From positions 62,001 to 126,000 of the forward strand of contig JABVXU010000078.1 of NCBI GenBank assembly GCA_013365365.1: DNA of 64,000 nt, in the 5' to 3' direction. Shown in pieces: positions 51,547-63,166 of this stretch. This stretch comes from Cruorifilaria tuberocauda (lineage: Eukaryota; Nematoda; Chromadorea; Rhabditida; Onchocercidae). The position numbers and the translations under genes are program-made. The notes beneath the pieces are model-generated. The model searched no databases. It worked only from the letters and a program-made list of their open reading frames with translations, and had not been told where the DNA came from. Position 1 is the first letter of the stretch. Each line of letters begins with the position of its first letter.

Positions 51547-52593
51547 TTACTGCTTCTTGTAATAACGATTTGCCGAAACTCCGCCATACATCATTTTCTG
51601 AAAGAAATCAATAGAATAGTTGCTTTTCTTGAATATTACTTTTTTTAGAAATCTCCAGTTAAACCTATTGAATAATTGTAAATGTTGATTAACCTCTAGA
51701 ATAAATAACTTGTTTTTTTTTTTCGAAAACAATAGTTAATCTTACCACAATCAAGTAATCATCATCTAGATGGTATTCGTAAGTTTCGATGTCATTTGGA
51801 TCATCCACCTTGATATGTGTTTCTGTCAGTACATTGTCTGGCTCCTTCACATCAAATGTTATCTACAAATTTTCAGAATGTTCAACTGTTCACTAATAAT
51901 GTTTGCCTCAGCTGGAAAATCATAAGCACTATAGTGGAGAGCGTTATCTAACGTAGAAATCAATGCATTGATTTATATTACTTGAATATTCGAACTTATG
52001 AATAATTTATGAAATTCGTTCGACGATAGTATCACGCGGAAATCAATCACTTTTTTAAAGTTACAAGCTAACCACTGTTTACTTCTAAAATGTATAAGTG
52101 GATCTTTACCTTGTGCTGCATACTATCAAGAGCTTCTGCAATGAATTCTTCACCTAAAGCCCAATCAGCAAATAGTGTATTCTTTCTACTCGTCAGATTT
52201 TCCATATCGTAACGATTCGGCTTCTGAGAATCTGCTTTGCGAAATATCTTTGTGATACTAATCAATTTGATTACTTGTCGCATGAACCATCCGTAACCTC
52301 AAACCAAATAATGGTACAGACCAAATTTTGCTTGATCATTTTTAAAAATAAATATCAATGTGTTAGAAGAAAAAAGCAGTCTTCCTTTTTAAATAAATTA
52401 AATGGGCACTGTCTGATTGCACACCTTTAGCCTCAAGATACTGATCGAAATTTTCAGATCGTTCAAGTTTGAAAGTACCCAAAAATTCTTCTGGAAGTAT
52501 TTTGCTGCTCACATCAGGTATGGCACTTTCACCTCCAATCTTATCAAACACTGCGTTTAACACAATTGTAATAATTATGAATCGCATCGACAT
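51547..52593 (-). CDS. Secreted fatty-acid-binding protein, copy 2 (4 exons, 174 aa)
   Basis: Exons 52593-52425, 52297-52110, 51862-51746, 51597-51547, all GT-AG. The start [17 protein letters not shown] is a signal peptide, so the product should be secreted, as are the nematode FABPs of Ascaris As-p18 type and the C. elegans LBP-1 to -3 group. The barrel follows: [20 protein letters not shown], then [44 protein letters not shown] and the C-terminal SANRYYKKQ, whose R-x-Y (RYY) supplies the expected ligand carboxylate contacts. It looks like the most conventional member of the cluster. A palindromic nuclear-receptor-like site lies about 450 bases upstream. The first ATG of the frame was taken; a second one, two codons later, would also keep the signal peptide. 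Confidence 0.9.
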
Positions 52594-53044
52594 AATGACC
52601 TTCAAAGTTTTCCGTAAATAAATGATTACTTATCATACCATTTGTTTTCTAAGGTATCCATAATACTTCCTTAACTATTAGTTTATAAAAATTTATTAGA
52701 TTAATCGGTCTGAATTTCGATGAGTGTTTTTAACTAAGCATTACCTTCCGAAACTACTACTGAATATTTTAAAAATTTAACTTCAAGCTAACCTCATCGT
52801 TTGCCGATTCATAAAGAGAAATCATCCTAATATATTTTTCAGACATAAAGCAAAAATCCTTTACTTTTTTGAGAGTCTAATATTAAGTGTAATGAGGATA
52901 GTCTAATGCTAACAACAATATCTAATCGAATGTTAGTTATATTAACAAAAGATTTCCGATGAAAGATAGAAGAGAGAAATGACCAACTGCTTGCTTGATG
53001 ATGACTGATAGTGCAACAATCAAAGCAGCAAATGCAGATGGATG

Positions 53045-53057
53045 TGACCTTTGGTCA
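53045..53057 (-). promoter_or_regulatory. Nuclear-receptor-like palindrome upstream of FABP copy 2
   Basis: TGACCTTTGGTCA is a perfect inverted repeat of TGACC around TTT and resembles HNF4/PPAR-type elements. A further AGGTCA half site is at 53083-53088. The patch has higher GC content than its surroundings. The link to the FABP gene is inference from position. Confidence 0.35.
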
Positions 53058-53798
53058 GCCATTCAGTGTTATCCCTCTGCATAGGTCAATGTTGTTAGCT
53101 TAAGAAGAAAGAGGGATGAGAGGGAAGAATGTTTTGTGTACTGGATGAAGAGAGGAACAGAAAGAGAACGGGTTGCCATTATCCATCATCAAATTATTGA
53201 CGACTGAGTGACCAGCTCTAATCCTGGACTCCCTACCATTATTCCGATCTTATTTGTTTTCAAGCTTCACGAGTTACAGCGCACGTCACTGTTACTATGT
53301 TATCCTTATTATTTATGAGATCATCAAATTATAATTTTTTTCAAACGGGAAGAATTTTAAATGGAGTAATTCATTCAATCAAAAATTTTTATAAAATGTT
53401 CTGAGGTCACCCACTACTATGGAAATGTTTTTATAAATATTCAAAGAATTTAAATGCGTATAACATAGATGAATTTTTTCAATTTGGATTTTACAGGATA
53501 AACTTCATAAAAACAAGAAAATAAATGTTTGAAATGTTTGAGAGGGACACTATAAATAGTGGGGAATTGAAATGAATTGGAATGAAATTATGAATTTCAA
53601 AAATATGACCATTGATTTTATAAAAAGTAAAAAAAACCGAACTGCTTGATCTGAAATTGAACTTACAACTAAAACTGGATCTGGTATTGTGCATCATTAA
53701 TTAATCACACCAACCATAGGCTGTTAAGGGAATTCTGCATGCATAAATTTTGGTGATACGATATTCCTTTATTCGGTCATATATATTTGAATATTATG

Positions 53799-53817
53799 TA
53801 TATATATATATATATAT
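53799..53817. repeat. (TA)n microsatellite
   Basis: Uninterrupted TA dinucleotides, about nine and a half units, in the spacer between FABP copies 2 and 3. Confidence 0.8.
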
Positions 53818-54089
53818 GAATTCGTACATAAAATGTATTATTTGACAAAAACAGGGAAATGAAAAGATGGAATTTCTAAAAACTTGAATAGTCAAAAATT
53901 ATGACAAAACATTGATCTTTATAAGATGGAAAATGTAAAACAGACATATAGAAAATACAACTGAAAGGCGGGAAAATTGAGAAACAATAAGTTAAAAATC
54001 ATTTTGTCTTACTTGTAAAACAATAAAAAAATTGAAAAAAGAAAATTAGATGTATGACATTCTGCCCTGTTCCACGAATTACTATTAAG

Positions 54090-55248
54090 CTAGGAAGCAT
54101 TTGCTGCCGGAGACGATTGCCTAATAAAGTACCGCTTGCAGGCTACTTTTTCATTTGCCATACTCTAGAAAAAAGGAAACTATAGCCGCCAGAAAGCGAA
54201 CGACATTTAGAATATTTTTCAATCAACTTTTTATCTTTGTAATACTTTTCAGGATTTACAAAATTGATATTAGGCACAATCAGGATGTCGCACATTAAAA
54301 GAATTATATAAATTTGAAACACTAAACTTCATTAAATTCCAATGAAAACTAATGCTTTTTACATGATTTATAAGCTAGTAACACTTAAGCCACCATTGAA
54401 AAAGATCAAATGAATGTGAAAGGAAAACAGAGAAACAAAGAAATAAAAAATTCAGTAAACCAACGCTTACCAATGACAAAGTATCGCCATCAACAGTATA
54501 AGTGTATGTCTCTCCATGATCGTTTGGGTCATCTACTCGGATATGTGTCTCTTTTAAACTTCCTGTTACTGGGTCGAAATCGAACTTGATCTGAAATTAT
54601 ATATCAATTTCCAAATTAGACAAAGTCCAGTGATTAAAAAAATAAAATACAAGGAACATAGTTTTTATTGAGTTCAGGCTCATGATAAATTAAAACTCAA
54701 ATAAATAAAAATTTGTTTTGCAATGAATGAATAGAAAAATTTTTAAACTATTATAAATTCAGTGCCACTTTGAAACAATTTGAAGATTAGACTTACTTTG
54801 TGCATTCTACCATCGAATCCTTCGGCCTGAAATTCTTCCCTTAATTTCCAGTTTTTGTAAATCGTATCTTTCTTAGACGATCGATTGCATAAATTATAGG
54901 CACCTTTGGTTTCATCGGAATGGCTAAATACTTTAGTAACAGATGCAAACGAAATCATTTTCCTTAAAAACCAATTTATACCTGAAAAATCTATATTTTA
55001 AGTCTATCTAACAAAAAAAATTGCAGAAATTGTACTCCCAGAAATATACTAAGACATTGCATAAAAAAGAAAACACCTCGCGAATTTTTTTTTTCTTAAT
55101 ATGAAATCTCAAATGTTAGCAGAATACCAAAAGAAAGAATTGGCAACGACATGCCCTTTGAGGCTAAAAATTCTTCGAAATTTTCGCTGCGATCGAGCTT
55201 AAAAGTTCCCATAAATTTTTCAGGCAAATCTTTCACTTCATTAGCCAT
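54090..55248 (-). CDS. Fatty-acid-binding protein, copy 3, apparently without signal peptide (4 exons, 157 aa)
   Basis: Exons 55248-55155, 54981-54797, 54590-54471, 54164-54090. The protein starts MANEVKDLPEKFMGTFKLDR, directly at the barrel, and so should be cytosolic. It continues INWFLRKMISFASVTKVF, THIRVDDPND and VACKRYFIRQ, with a short serine/alanine tail (SSPAANAS). The C-terminal arginine of the lipid-binding motif is present (KRYF). The middle exon carries a variable segment (SDETKGAYNLCNRSSKKD) different from the RYDMENLT of the other copies. The first intron starts with GC (AAG G|GCATGT); only this boundary keeps the phase used by copies 1 and 2. An orphan acceptor lies 8 bases before the ATG. 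The frame upstream is open and hydrophobic but lacks an ATG, so a missed upstream signal-peptide exon cannot be excluded. Confidence 0.87.
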
Positions 55249-55255
55249 CGGTGTT

Positions 55256-55257
55256 CT
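55256..55257 (-). other. Candidate spliced-leader acceptor of FABP copy 3
   Basis: TTTAATTTTAG lies seven bases before the ATG GCT start. Either a trans-splice site or the acceptor of an unseen 5' exon. Confidence 0.35.
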
Positions 55258-56176
55258 AAAATTAAATAATGAATTCTGCAACTGAAAAAATAAACAAAGA
55301 CAGACTCCTGCTATGCGTAAAAACCATTTAATATTTAAGAATTTTGCTGCAATACTAATTTTTGTTAATTGGGAAAGATTCTTGTTTCATACTTGAATTC
55401 CTTTCACGTAATTCTGATCCTCTGTCACCTATCCACAATCAACAGAACAAAACATACTTCTTCGCAGCAACCTGTGTTGCTTTAATCTCTGCCAAATATA
55501 GTCGGATCTCAAAGAAAAAATTATGCTTCTGCAAGGAAAAGAATCTGACGAATGAAAAGGAACGGAAAGAAATTCGCACAGTTCCAACTGGGACAAAGAT
55601 CGCTTGGGAAGCTGCGTTAAATGTTTGTGAAGGCGAATGCTTCGCTGTGTTTGAAGATGTTGCGACACTTCTGCGATGAATTGTTAATAGAGTTAGTGGG
55701 TTATTTTTAAGTGACTTTTACTTGCTCGGGAGTATTTTCTGTAGACAATAAGACAAAAATTATATATACATTGTATCGAACTGTATGCATGTACTCTTTG
55801 TGATGGTAAACAAAGAAATGTGTGGCAAATTGGCTGAAAGATTTTGAGCTCTCATCTGATCACAATGGGTGCAACACATAAGATTTTAATTATCTTATTG
55901 TAAAGCGAGGAAATTTTATTATGAATGTTTGGAGGATTGTCACTGTTTGGATTGCCACTTTTGGATTTGCCGGGGAAGAAAAACAGCTCAAAAAAAGCAT
56001 TTTAAATCGTCTCTTGTTCGTCTATTGTGTTTTGTTATATAGAGTGCAATATTATGTGTACTTGTATGCTTGTGAAATAATGAATGCTCGGTGTTTTCAG
56101 AAGGACATGACCAATACATGTTTTGCAGGACAATAGACACCTTATGATATGAGATAAAGTTATAGTTATTTTTTGC

Positions 56177-56178
56177 AG
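56177..56178 (+). other. Candidate spliced-leader acceptor of the importin gene
   Basis: TTATTTTTTGCAG, a strong nematode acceptor, lies 55 bases before the importin ATG with no upstream coding exon recognised. Confidence 0.4.
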
Positions 56179-56233
56179 GTATTTTTATATGTTTCAAGGA
56201 TTACTTTGAAGCAATTCAGAAACTAATCCAAAG

Positions 56234-59200
56234 ATGGAAAGGGAAAATTTAATTAGAGCACTGCAAGCTACCACTTCTTCAATAAATCAAAAAGAGGCGG
56301 CTGCCTTTCTGGAACAGGTATAACTCAATGTTATCTCCTTGTATGCTTTACTGCTGTACCATGCATATTCGAAATAGAACTTAGTGTATAAATTCAAATA
56401 GTATTCTGTATTATGCCGCTGTAACAAATCAGCAGTTATTAATCATAACAATAACTCATTCTCAAGCTTTCTGACCTAATAATATATTGTATTTGTCTCC
56501 AATTATTTCGAAATACTGTAATTGTTTAATTTAAATCACTGGATTGAAATGTAGTCTAAAACAAAAATAATCGATCATCTGGTTTTATTAGTATTACTTT
56601 TTTCAGAATATGCGACTAGTGGGGTTTACTCCTCTTCTACTTCATATTATTATGGATGAGGGAGTGGATTGTTCTGCTCGACAAGCGGCTGTCATTTATT
56701 TGAAGAATGTCATTAGCAGGTATTTATTTATGATTAAATAGATTAGGTTAGAGAACGTTGATTAAATTGATAACTTGATCCAAAATATTTTTGTACTATT
56801 GAAGTCTTTATGTTTATTTCAGAGAATGTATATTATGAAACACAACTTTAAAAAATTAGCTAATTACACAACTTTTGACATCTAATTCCGCAATAATATC
56901 TCATAGTGGACTTTGTTCGATTGATACTTGAGTACGATATTGGTGTATTGAGTAGGATTTCCATTTTGACTTGGTTGAATATTTTGTTATTGTAATAGAG
57001 ATTTCGGAATGAAATATTTTTTCTACTCTAGAATGAAACATTGCCGACAATATCTGGTCAAATTCAGCAAAAAACTAGTCGAACTTGCTGATTATTTCAG
57101 CTAAGCATTTCAGATACTGGATCATAGATGAAGATGATAAACAGTCATTCAGTCTTCCTGAGCAAGATAAGCATCTTATTCGTGAGCTTATCATAGATGC
57201 CATTGTAGGTTCACCTGAAGCTGTCAGGTATGTACATATGTATATATTTATTCTTTGTTCATGTATTGCATTTTCAAATAATTTAGTGGGTTGTTCTAAT
57301 TTTTGTGTGTTGTTCATTTAAGAGTTCAATTGTGCACTGCAGTTGGACTAATCACAAGACATGATTTTCCAAAAAATTGGCCTTACTTGCCACAAAAAGT
57401 TGCAATTTTATTACATTCAGTGGATGGACCATCTTGGCTAGGCGCACTTTTGGTTATACGACGTTTAGTTAAACTCTATGAGTAAGTATTATTTGTAGAC
57501 GTCTCAGTGATTTAATATTTCCGCATAATGATATGGATTTGATGTTTAAATTTGCCCAGTTGTGTACAGATTCCCATGAGAAAATAAGTTATGTTGAAGG
57601 AGAATTTATAGATATCGTCGAGTAAAAGAAAAAAAACCATTAGTAGAAACGATGAGTATATTAATGCCAATGCTTCTCGAACGTCTGATTACTCTAATGC
57701 TCGATGTTTCCCAAGAATCTTGTTTGCTTCAAAAGCTTATCCTGAAGATATTTTATGGACTTGTCCAGGTATGTAATTAATGTTTAAAGTATATCAGTTA
57801 CCGTTTTGATGTTACTTTGTCTTCTTAACTTCTTCTTATCCCTTGAATTATGACCACTCTTTCCATTATAGTTTTCCTTGAATTTGGAAATGTTTACAAG
57901 TCAGTCTTTGACGCAGTGGTTAGAGCAATTCCGACTAATTATTGGAAGACCTGTACCAGAAGAAGTGAATACAATTGATGAAGACGATCGTGAAAGAACG
58001 GTATGGTGGAAATGTAAAAAGTGGGCCTCTGCAATTGTCGAGCGCATTTTCGAAAGGTCATTTTCTCGTGGTCTCTTCAATTTTTAGTTTTTCAACCAAG
58101 TAATTGCTTTAAGAATAAATATTTTTGCATTATTTTGTAACTGATGTCAAGTGCAATTTTAACCTAAAGCACAATATGCCAAATGTTTAAATACTCTGAT
58201 ATGATTACTTTTCTGGTAGCATATTTAGCATACGTACTCTTTTTCAGATATGGGTCCCCAGGGCAAGTGCAAGTGAATTACTCGGAATTTGCGGAAAATT
58301 ATATGACACACTTCGCAATCCCAATTCTGAACACATGTTTGCAAGTACTGGATGGTTACCGAAATGGGAGTTACGTTTCATCTAGAGTGTTACATTCTCT
58401 ATTACAATATATCGATATAGCCATTTCACAGTCACGGACTTGGAAAGTCATCAAACCTCACTTCCAGGTTTTGTGGATATAATTTATCAAATTCTTCAGA
58501 GTGATTCTTATTCCGTGCATAGAGAATTTAAACTGTAGCGTGTGTCTTATATTATATTCTTTCTTGTATGCATGGACAAAAAAGATTTCAAATTTTAAGA
58601 AATTAATTTGGACTAATTTCGCCTATTTCTTCAGGAAATTGTGCACAGTGTGCTCTTTCCATTATTGAAATATTCTAATGAAGATGAAGAATTGTGGAGC
58701 GACTCACCAGAAGAATTTGTTCGCACGAAATATGGTATATGTGATTATGTGACAAAAATGTTTTAGAAAAAGTTTTGCTATGGATGAATTCTCGTATCAC
58801 AAAGACTTTATTTGGAATTTATTTTTTAAATCTTTAATGCAAAAATAAAAGAAAATTTTGAAGCGAAAAATGGGAATAATCAAAATATTCAGTATTTGCT
58901 TGATAAATACTTTTTTACCAAGTCAGTGAAGATATGTAACATTACAGATGTGTATGATGAGTTGCACAATCCGGCAATTGCAGCAGCAAACGTATTAACT
59001 AGTTTTGCGAAGAGGAAAGATATGTTGCAGCCCATATTGGAGTTCGCTTTAGGCATACTTAATAATCCAGATGTAAATCCGCGTGATCAAGAGGGGGCCC
59101 TGCGCATTTTGGGAGAACTTTTTATTGCTTTGACAAAAAGCAAGGTTTGATCGTATTTTTCATATTTATTCATTTCATGCCTTTGGTGACGAAGTTTTTT

Positions 59201-62200
59201 GGAATACTATCAGTTAATAGTTTTTATTAAACATATTAATTAGTAGTTTCTTTACATCGATGCATCATCACTTATACTCTTATATTACTCATAGTCTTAT
59301 GTATACTCTTATTCTTTTCTTTATGTATGAAAATATGAAAAACAAAAAAAATTACTTTTCAGAAATATAGTAGTGCTGTTGATGAATTAGTGGAGAGATT
59401 TATAATCTCGAAAATTGATCATCCTATACGATTTATACGCTCACGAGCATGTTGGACTATAAGGGTGTGCTGTTATATTCACTTTTTTCTTATTGATTGC
59501 GAATTTTGGTTTGCCTTTTGCATTAACATTGCATCATAAAGATTATTTGCAGCAGTTTGCTGGTGGCAAGTTATCTGGTGGTAGAATAACACATATTTAT
59601 GAAGAATTGGTGAAGAGGTTAGCTGATGCTGGTGAAGAATTACCTGTAAAAGTGGAAGCTGCAATGGCTATACAGCACATGTTGGAGTCGCAGACAAAAT
59701 GTTAATTTCTTAATTTTCATATGCGCTATGCCGAAATGCAAACATTTTTTTGCGGTGCAAATGGATGTGGAATAAATTTTACTTCTTCTTTTCCATAGTT
59801 TGTGAAAAAATAGCACGCATCAAGTAAAAAATTTTAGATCGTTCAGTATTAAAGCCTCATGTTCATGCAGTTATCATCGAAGTATTACGACTTGTGGCTC
59901 GAGCTGAAATAGAAGAAATGACAAGCGTTATGGAAGTACTGTTGGAAGATTTCGTTGAAGATATTATACCTATCGCTGTTGACGTTGCAACTGAATTGGC
60001 GAGTTATTTAAGCGTCATATCATGAGAAATCATGTCATTTGATTCATTAATGACAAATAGTGGTATTTTTCAGTGTATCATAAGTTTGATGATAATGTGT
60101 TAAAAGTAAATTAATTAAGATGTTCCAAAATCAGGCTATTTTGAATTTTTGAAAGAATTGAATAAAATATTATGAAGACTATTTTTTGATAATGATGTGA
60201 TCTACTATAAAGAGTAAGCAAAAAGTGAGGGAGTAGTGCTCTGCATGTTTTTAACATTTAAATAATAATTATCACATTTAGGCAAATATTTTCTTGCAAC
60301 TTTCCTTATCGGAAAATCAAGAAGATGATCGCACAGTGACCGTGATGGGCATATTGACTACCTTAGGATCAGTGTTAGATATGGTGGAGGACAATCAAGA
60401 TGTACTTTATCATATTGAAGAACAAGTGCGTAGGGTGATCAAGTCTGTCTTGGATCGCGAACAGATCGGTTACCTTTTTTATTATATATCGAAGGTCATA
60501 ACTCTGCGCTTTAAAATTTAACAAATGTCTTGCTTTTCTTCACTTTCAGAGCTGCGAACAACTATAAATAGAGTCTCATATCACTTTATATTGCTAAATT
60601 TTTTGTGTTAGTAGATAAAAAAGTTTTCTTAATTGTTATGATAAAAAAGCTTAACTGTTGTATTTAGCAAGGAGGAGTGGAAAAGGGAAAAAAATTGGAG
60701 CATTTTTCGAAGTTACTATTTTGTGAAAATCTCTAAATGTTTTTGTTGTTTCCTTACAGATTACTATGAAGAAATTTTGACGTTAGCAAATTCAGTGATT
60801 GCTTATTCTATAAGTGAACCAATGTGGGAAATATTCTTTGATATTCACAAATTGGCCATCACTCTGGAGGGCATAGTTTTTGTTGGTAAGTATTAATTAT
60901 TTGCATAATTAACATTTTCATTTTTATAGAATTAAATATGCCTATTAATGAGTTTGCATGCAAATCTCTCATTTCAAGTAATCTTAATTTCCCATTTTGA
61001 TGTAAGCATTATTTTTATAATTCTTTGGTTCTATGGTCTTACTGTGAAGTTCTCGAAATCATATTGCTGTTTCTTAAATGATCATAGTAATTTAAGTACG
61101 AAAGCAAATCGCATTTAAATTCCTCTGTTAGTTTCCAATATAAAACTATTTTTTTTGCAGATGTGATGCCCGTGCTGCATTCATATTTGACGGTAGATAC
61201 CGATGGTTTTTTAGCTCGCCCAGAGCGGCTCAGAGCTTTTGTAGAAATTGCTGTGAATATGTTTAATGAAGATATGGAAGAAAATGACCAGGTACATGCA
61301 GCTAAGCTGCTAGAGTGCCTTATTCTCGAATGTCAGGTGTGTTTTAGGTTATTATCGATAGAGAAGGGAGAAAGACTTGAAAATCCAAGCCTTTTCATCC
61401 TGAATTATAAGTTTTTGAAGTTTCAAATATAACCGAAGCATTTCTAGGGTAAAATCAACAATTTAGTACCAGATCTCATTCAATTAATTCTTACCCGGTT
61501 ACACCAACCGATTGAGGACTGCAGAACTTTGAAACCCGCGCTTCTCTTGGTCAGTTGTTTTTTCTTAGTTACTATTTTATATGTATACTGCTGAAAGTGA
61601 TATAAAAGAAAAGCAAAATTTCAGGTAGTGATAGCTGGTTTGTATTACGATACAGATATGTTTGTGAACCTATTGCCTCAACTGCAACCTCACGGAACTA
61701 ATACACTAAATTATTTGGTCAACGAGCTTCTATCATTAGCACACTATTTGGAAGGTGTACATGATCGAAAAATGGCTATAATAGGTTTATGTACAATGGC
61801 AAGGCTATCTTCTCTCCATAGACCTACTCTGATTGACGAAAAAGCTCAGCAGGTAACCGGTTTTTCATGTAAAATGGATACCCTCTGCTGTAGGCTTGGG
61901 TAGAGGAATTTGAATGTCTTTATCGTTATGGATATAGAAATGGTATTTATCTACATATAACATATAAGACTTAAAGTCGAATTCAACTTATAGGTCAATG
62001 AATTACTTGTTTCGCTTCTAATTGGGCTTCAGAAGACAATGAAAATCAAAGCGGAAAATCGTTTGGCTAACGAAAAGGAATCTGACGGTAAAGAAACTGA
62101 GGTATTCATTGCATCTATTTATTTAAACATAGAATCACTGTCAATTTTATTTGTAACGTTAAGCTGCATATCAAATAATGCTGTTTGTTACAATGATATT

Positions 62201-63166
62201 TGCAGGAAGAAATTGGAAGGGATGAAGATTTGGCAGATAGCGAAGACGAGATAGATGAAGACGTTCTTGAATATCTAGAAACCTTGGCGGAAAATCAGAA
62301 TAAGAAAGAAAGGGTACGTTAACTTTTTAGTTACAGGAAATAGAGCCAGAAAATTTTGATGGGTGTCATCATTTGAAGAGGACAAGATCTGTGATCGGAA
62401 GTCAACAAAAGTATTTCATGGTGGAATAGATGAAGATAACGCAGAATTCTCTCTTACTCATGGATCGTTTGAGAAATCTGATTCGTGATAACCGCTTGAG
62501 TCAGCGTTTACATTTAGACTGAAAGTGACGCACAAGCATTTGAGTCAGATTCAACATCGACGTCAGGTAGCTGGGATGAAGATTCCATGGAAGCATATTT
62601 TACTCCTCTTGATAACGATGAAACTGCCGATGTTTTCATTTTTTATAAGGAAACACTTGATGGTTTGTTTCATTTTCCTTATGCAATATTCTATATATTG
62701 TGTTAATCTTTGAAGTAGTTTGCAATACTCAAAATCAGATGCATTAATTATCCTGTGTTATCTAATGTTTAGTACTTGTGCGGCCATTTTCGTTTTCACC
62801 AATTTATAGATAGATGTTGAACTAAAAGCCGTTTTTGATAACCTTTTACACAATAGTTAGAAATATTAAGAAGTAAAATTGTATCAACTGAAAGTTAATA
62901 TCATTCTTTCCAAAAATATTGACAAATTTCAAATTTTAGCACTGAAGACAAATGATGAAAAACTGCTACTCTCTATGACAACATGTACTAATACGGAGAA
63001 ACAAATAATCCTAGACGGAGTACTACGGGTTTGTGAACAGCGAATGTCGTTGGCGAAGAGTAGGAAAGTGGAGCAACAAGGAGGGTACGCCTTTAACGTG
63101 GATGCACCAGTACCGGATACTTTTAATTTTGCTGCCAAAAGCAGTAATATTTTACAGCAAAACTGA
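56234..63166 (+). CDS. IPO7: Importin-7/8 type nuclear import receptor (21 exons, 1048 aa)
   Basis: Karyopherin-beta that carries cargo such as ribosomal proteins and linker histone through the nuclear pore under Ran control (family knowledge). Exon starts and ends: 56234-56317, 56607-56719, 57114-57227, 57323-57481, 57612-57768, 57872-58056, 58248-58467, 58635-58734, 58948-59144, 59363-59464, 59553-59700, 59838-59998, 60282-60468, 60760-60885, 61161-61336, 61448-61549, 61625-61852, 61994-62101, 62206-62313, 62518-62662, 62940-63166. The importin-beta N-terminal region reads SARQAAVIYLKNVISRYW. Family marks follow in order: WWKCKKWA, FERYGSPGQV, LPVKVEAAMAIQ, MGILTTLGSVLDMVEDNQ, YLTVDTDGFL, HAAKLLECLILECQ, HDRKMAIIGLC, an acidic stretch (about 890-912, DLADSEDEIDEDVLEYLE) and the C-terminal GGYAF...PDTFNF. 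The length is close to human IPO7. The intron after 59998 is GC-AG. Confidence 0.96.

Larger units (their letters stand above)
52594..54089. other. Spacer between FABP copies 2 and 3
   Basis: 1.5 kb spacer. A patch at about 53010-53300 has higher GC content and carries the nuclear-receptor-like sites, so it is the likely promoter region of copy 2. The rest is AT-rich and holds the TA microsatellite. No extra gene seen. Confidence 0.5.
55249..56233. promoter_or_regulatory. Divergent promoter interval between FABP copy 3 and importin
   Basis: Less than 1 kb separates two divergent start codons, so this interval should hold both promoters. A block at about 55430-55680 has higher GC content and is open in more than one frame, which looks like composition, not a gene. 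No defined factor site was recognised. Confidence 0.4.

Noticed and set aside
55362..55679. 105-codon frame on the plus strand between FABP copy 3 and importin
   Set aside because: The opposite strand is also open over most of it, and it lies in the divergent promoter interval; composition explains it better than a gene.
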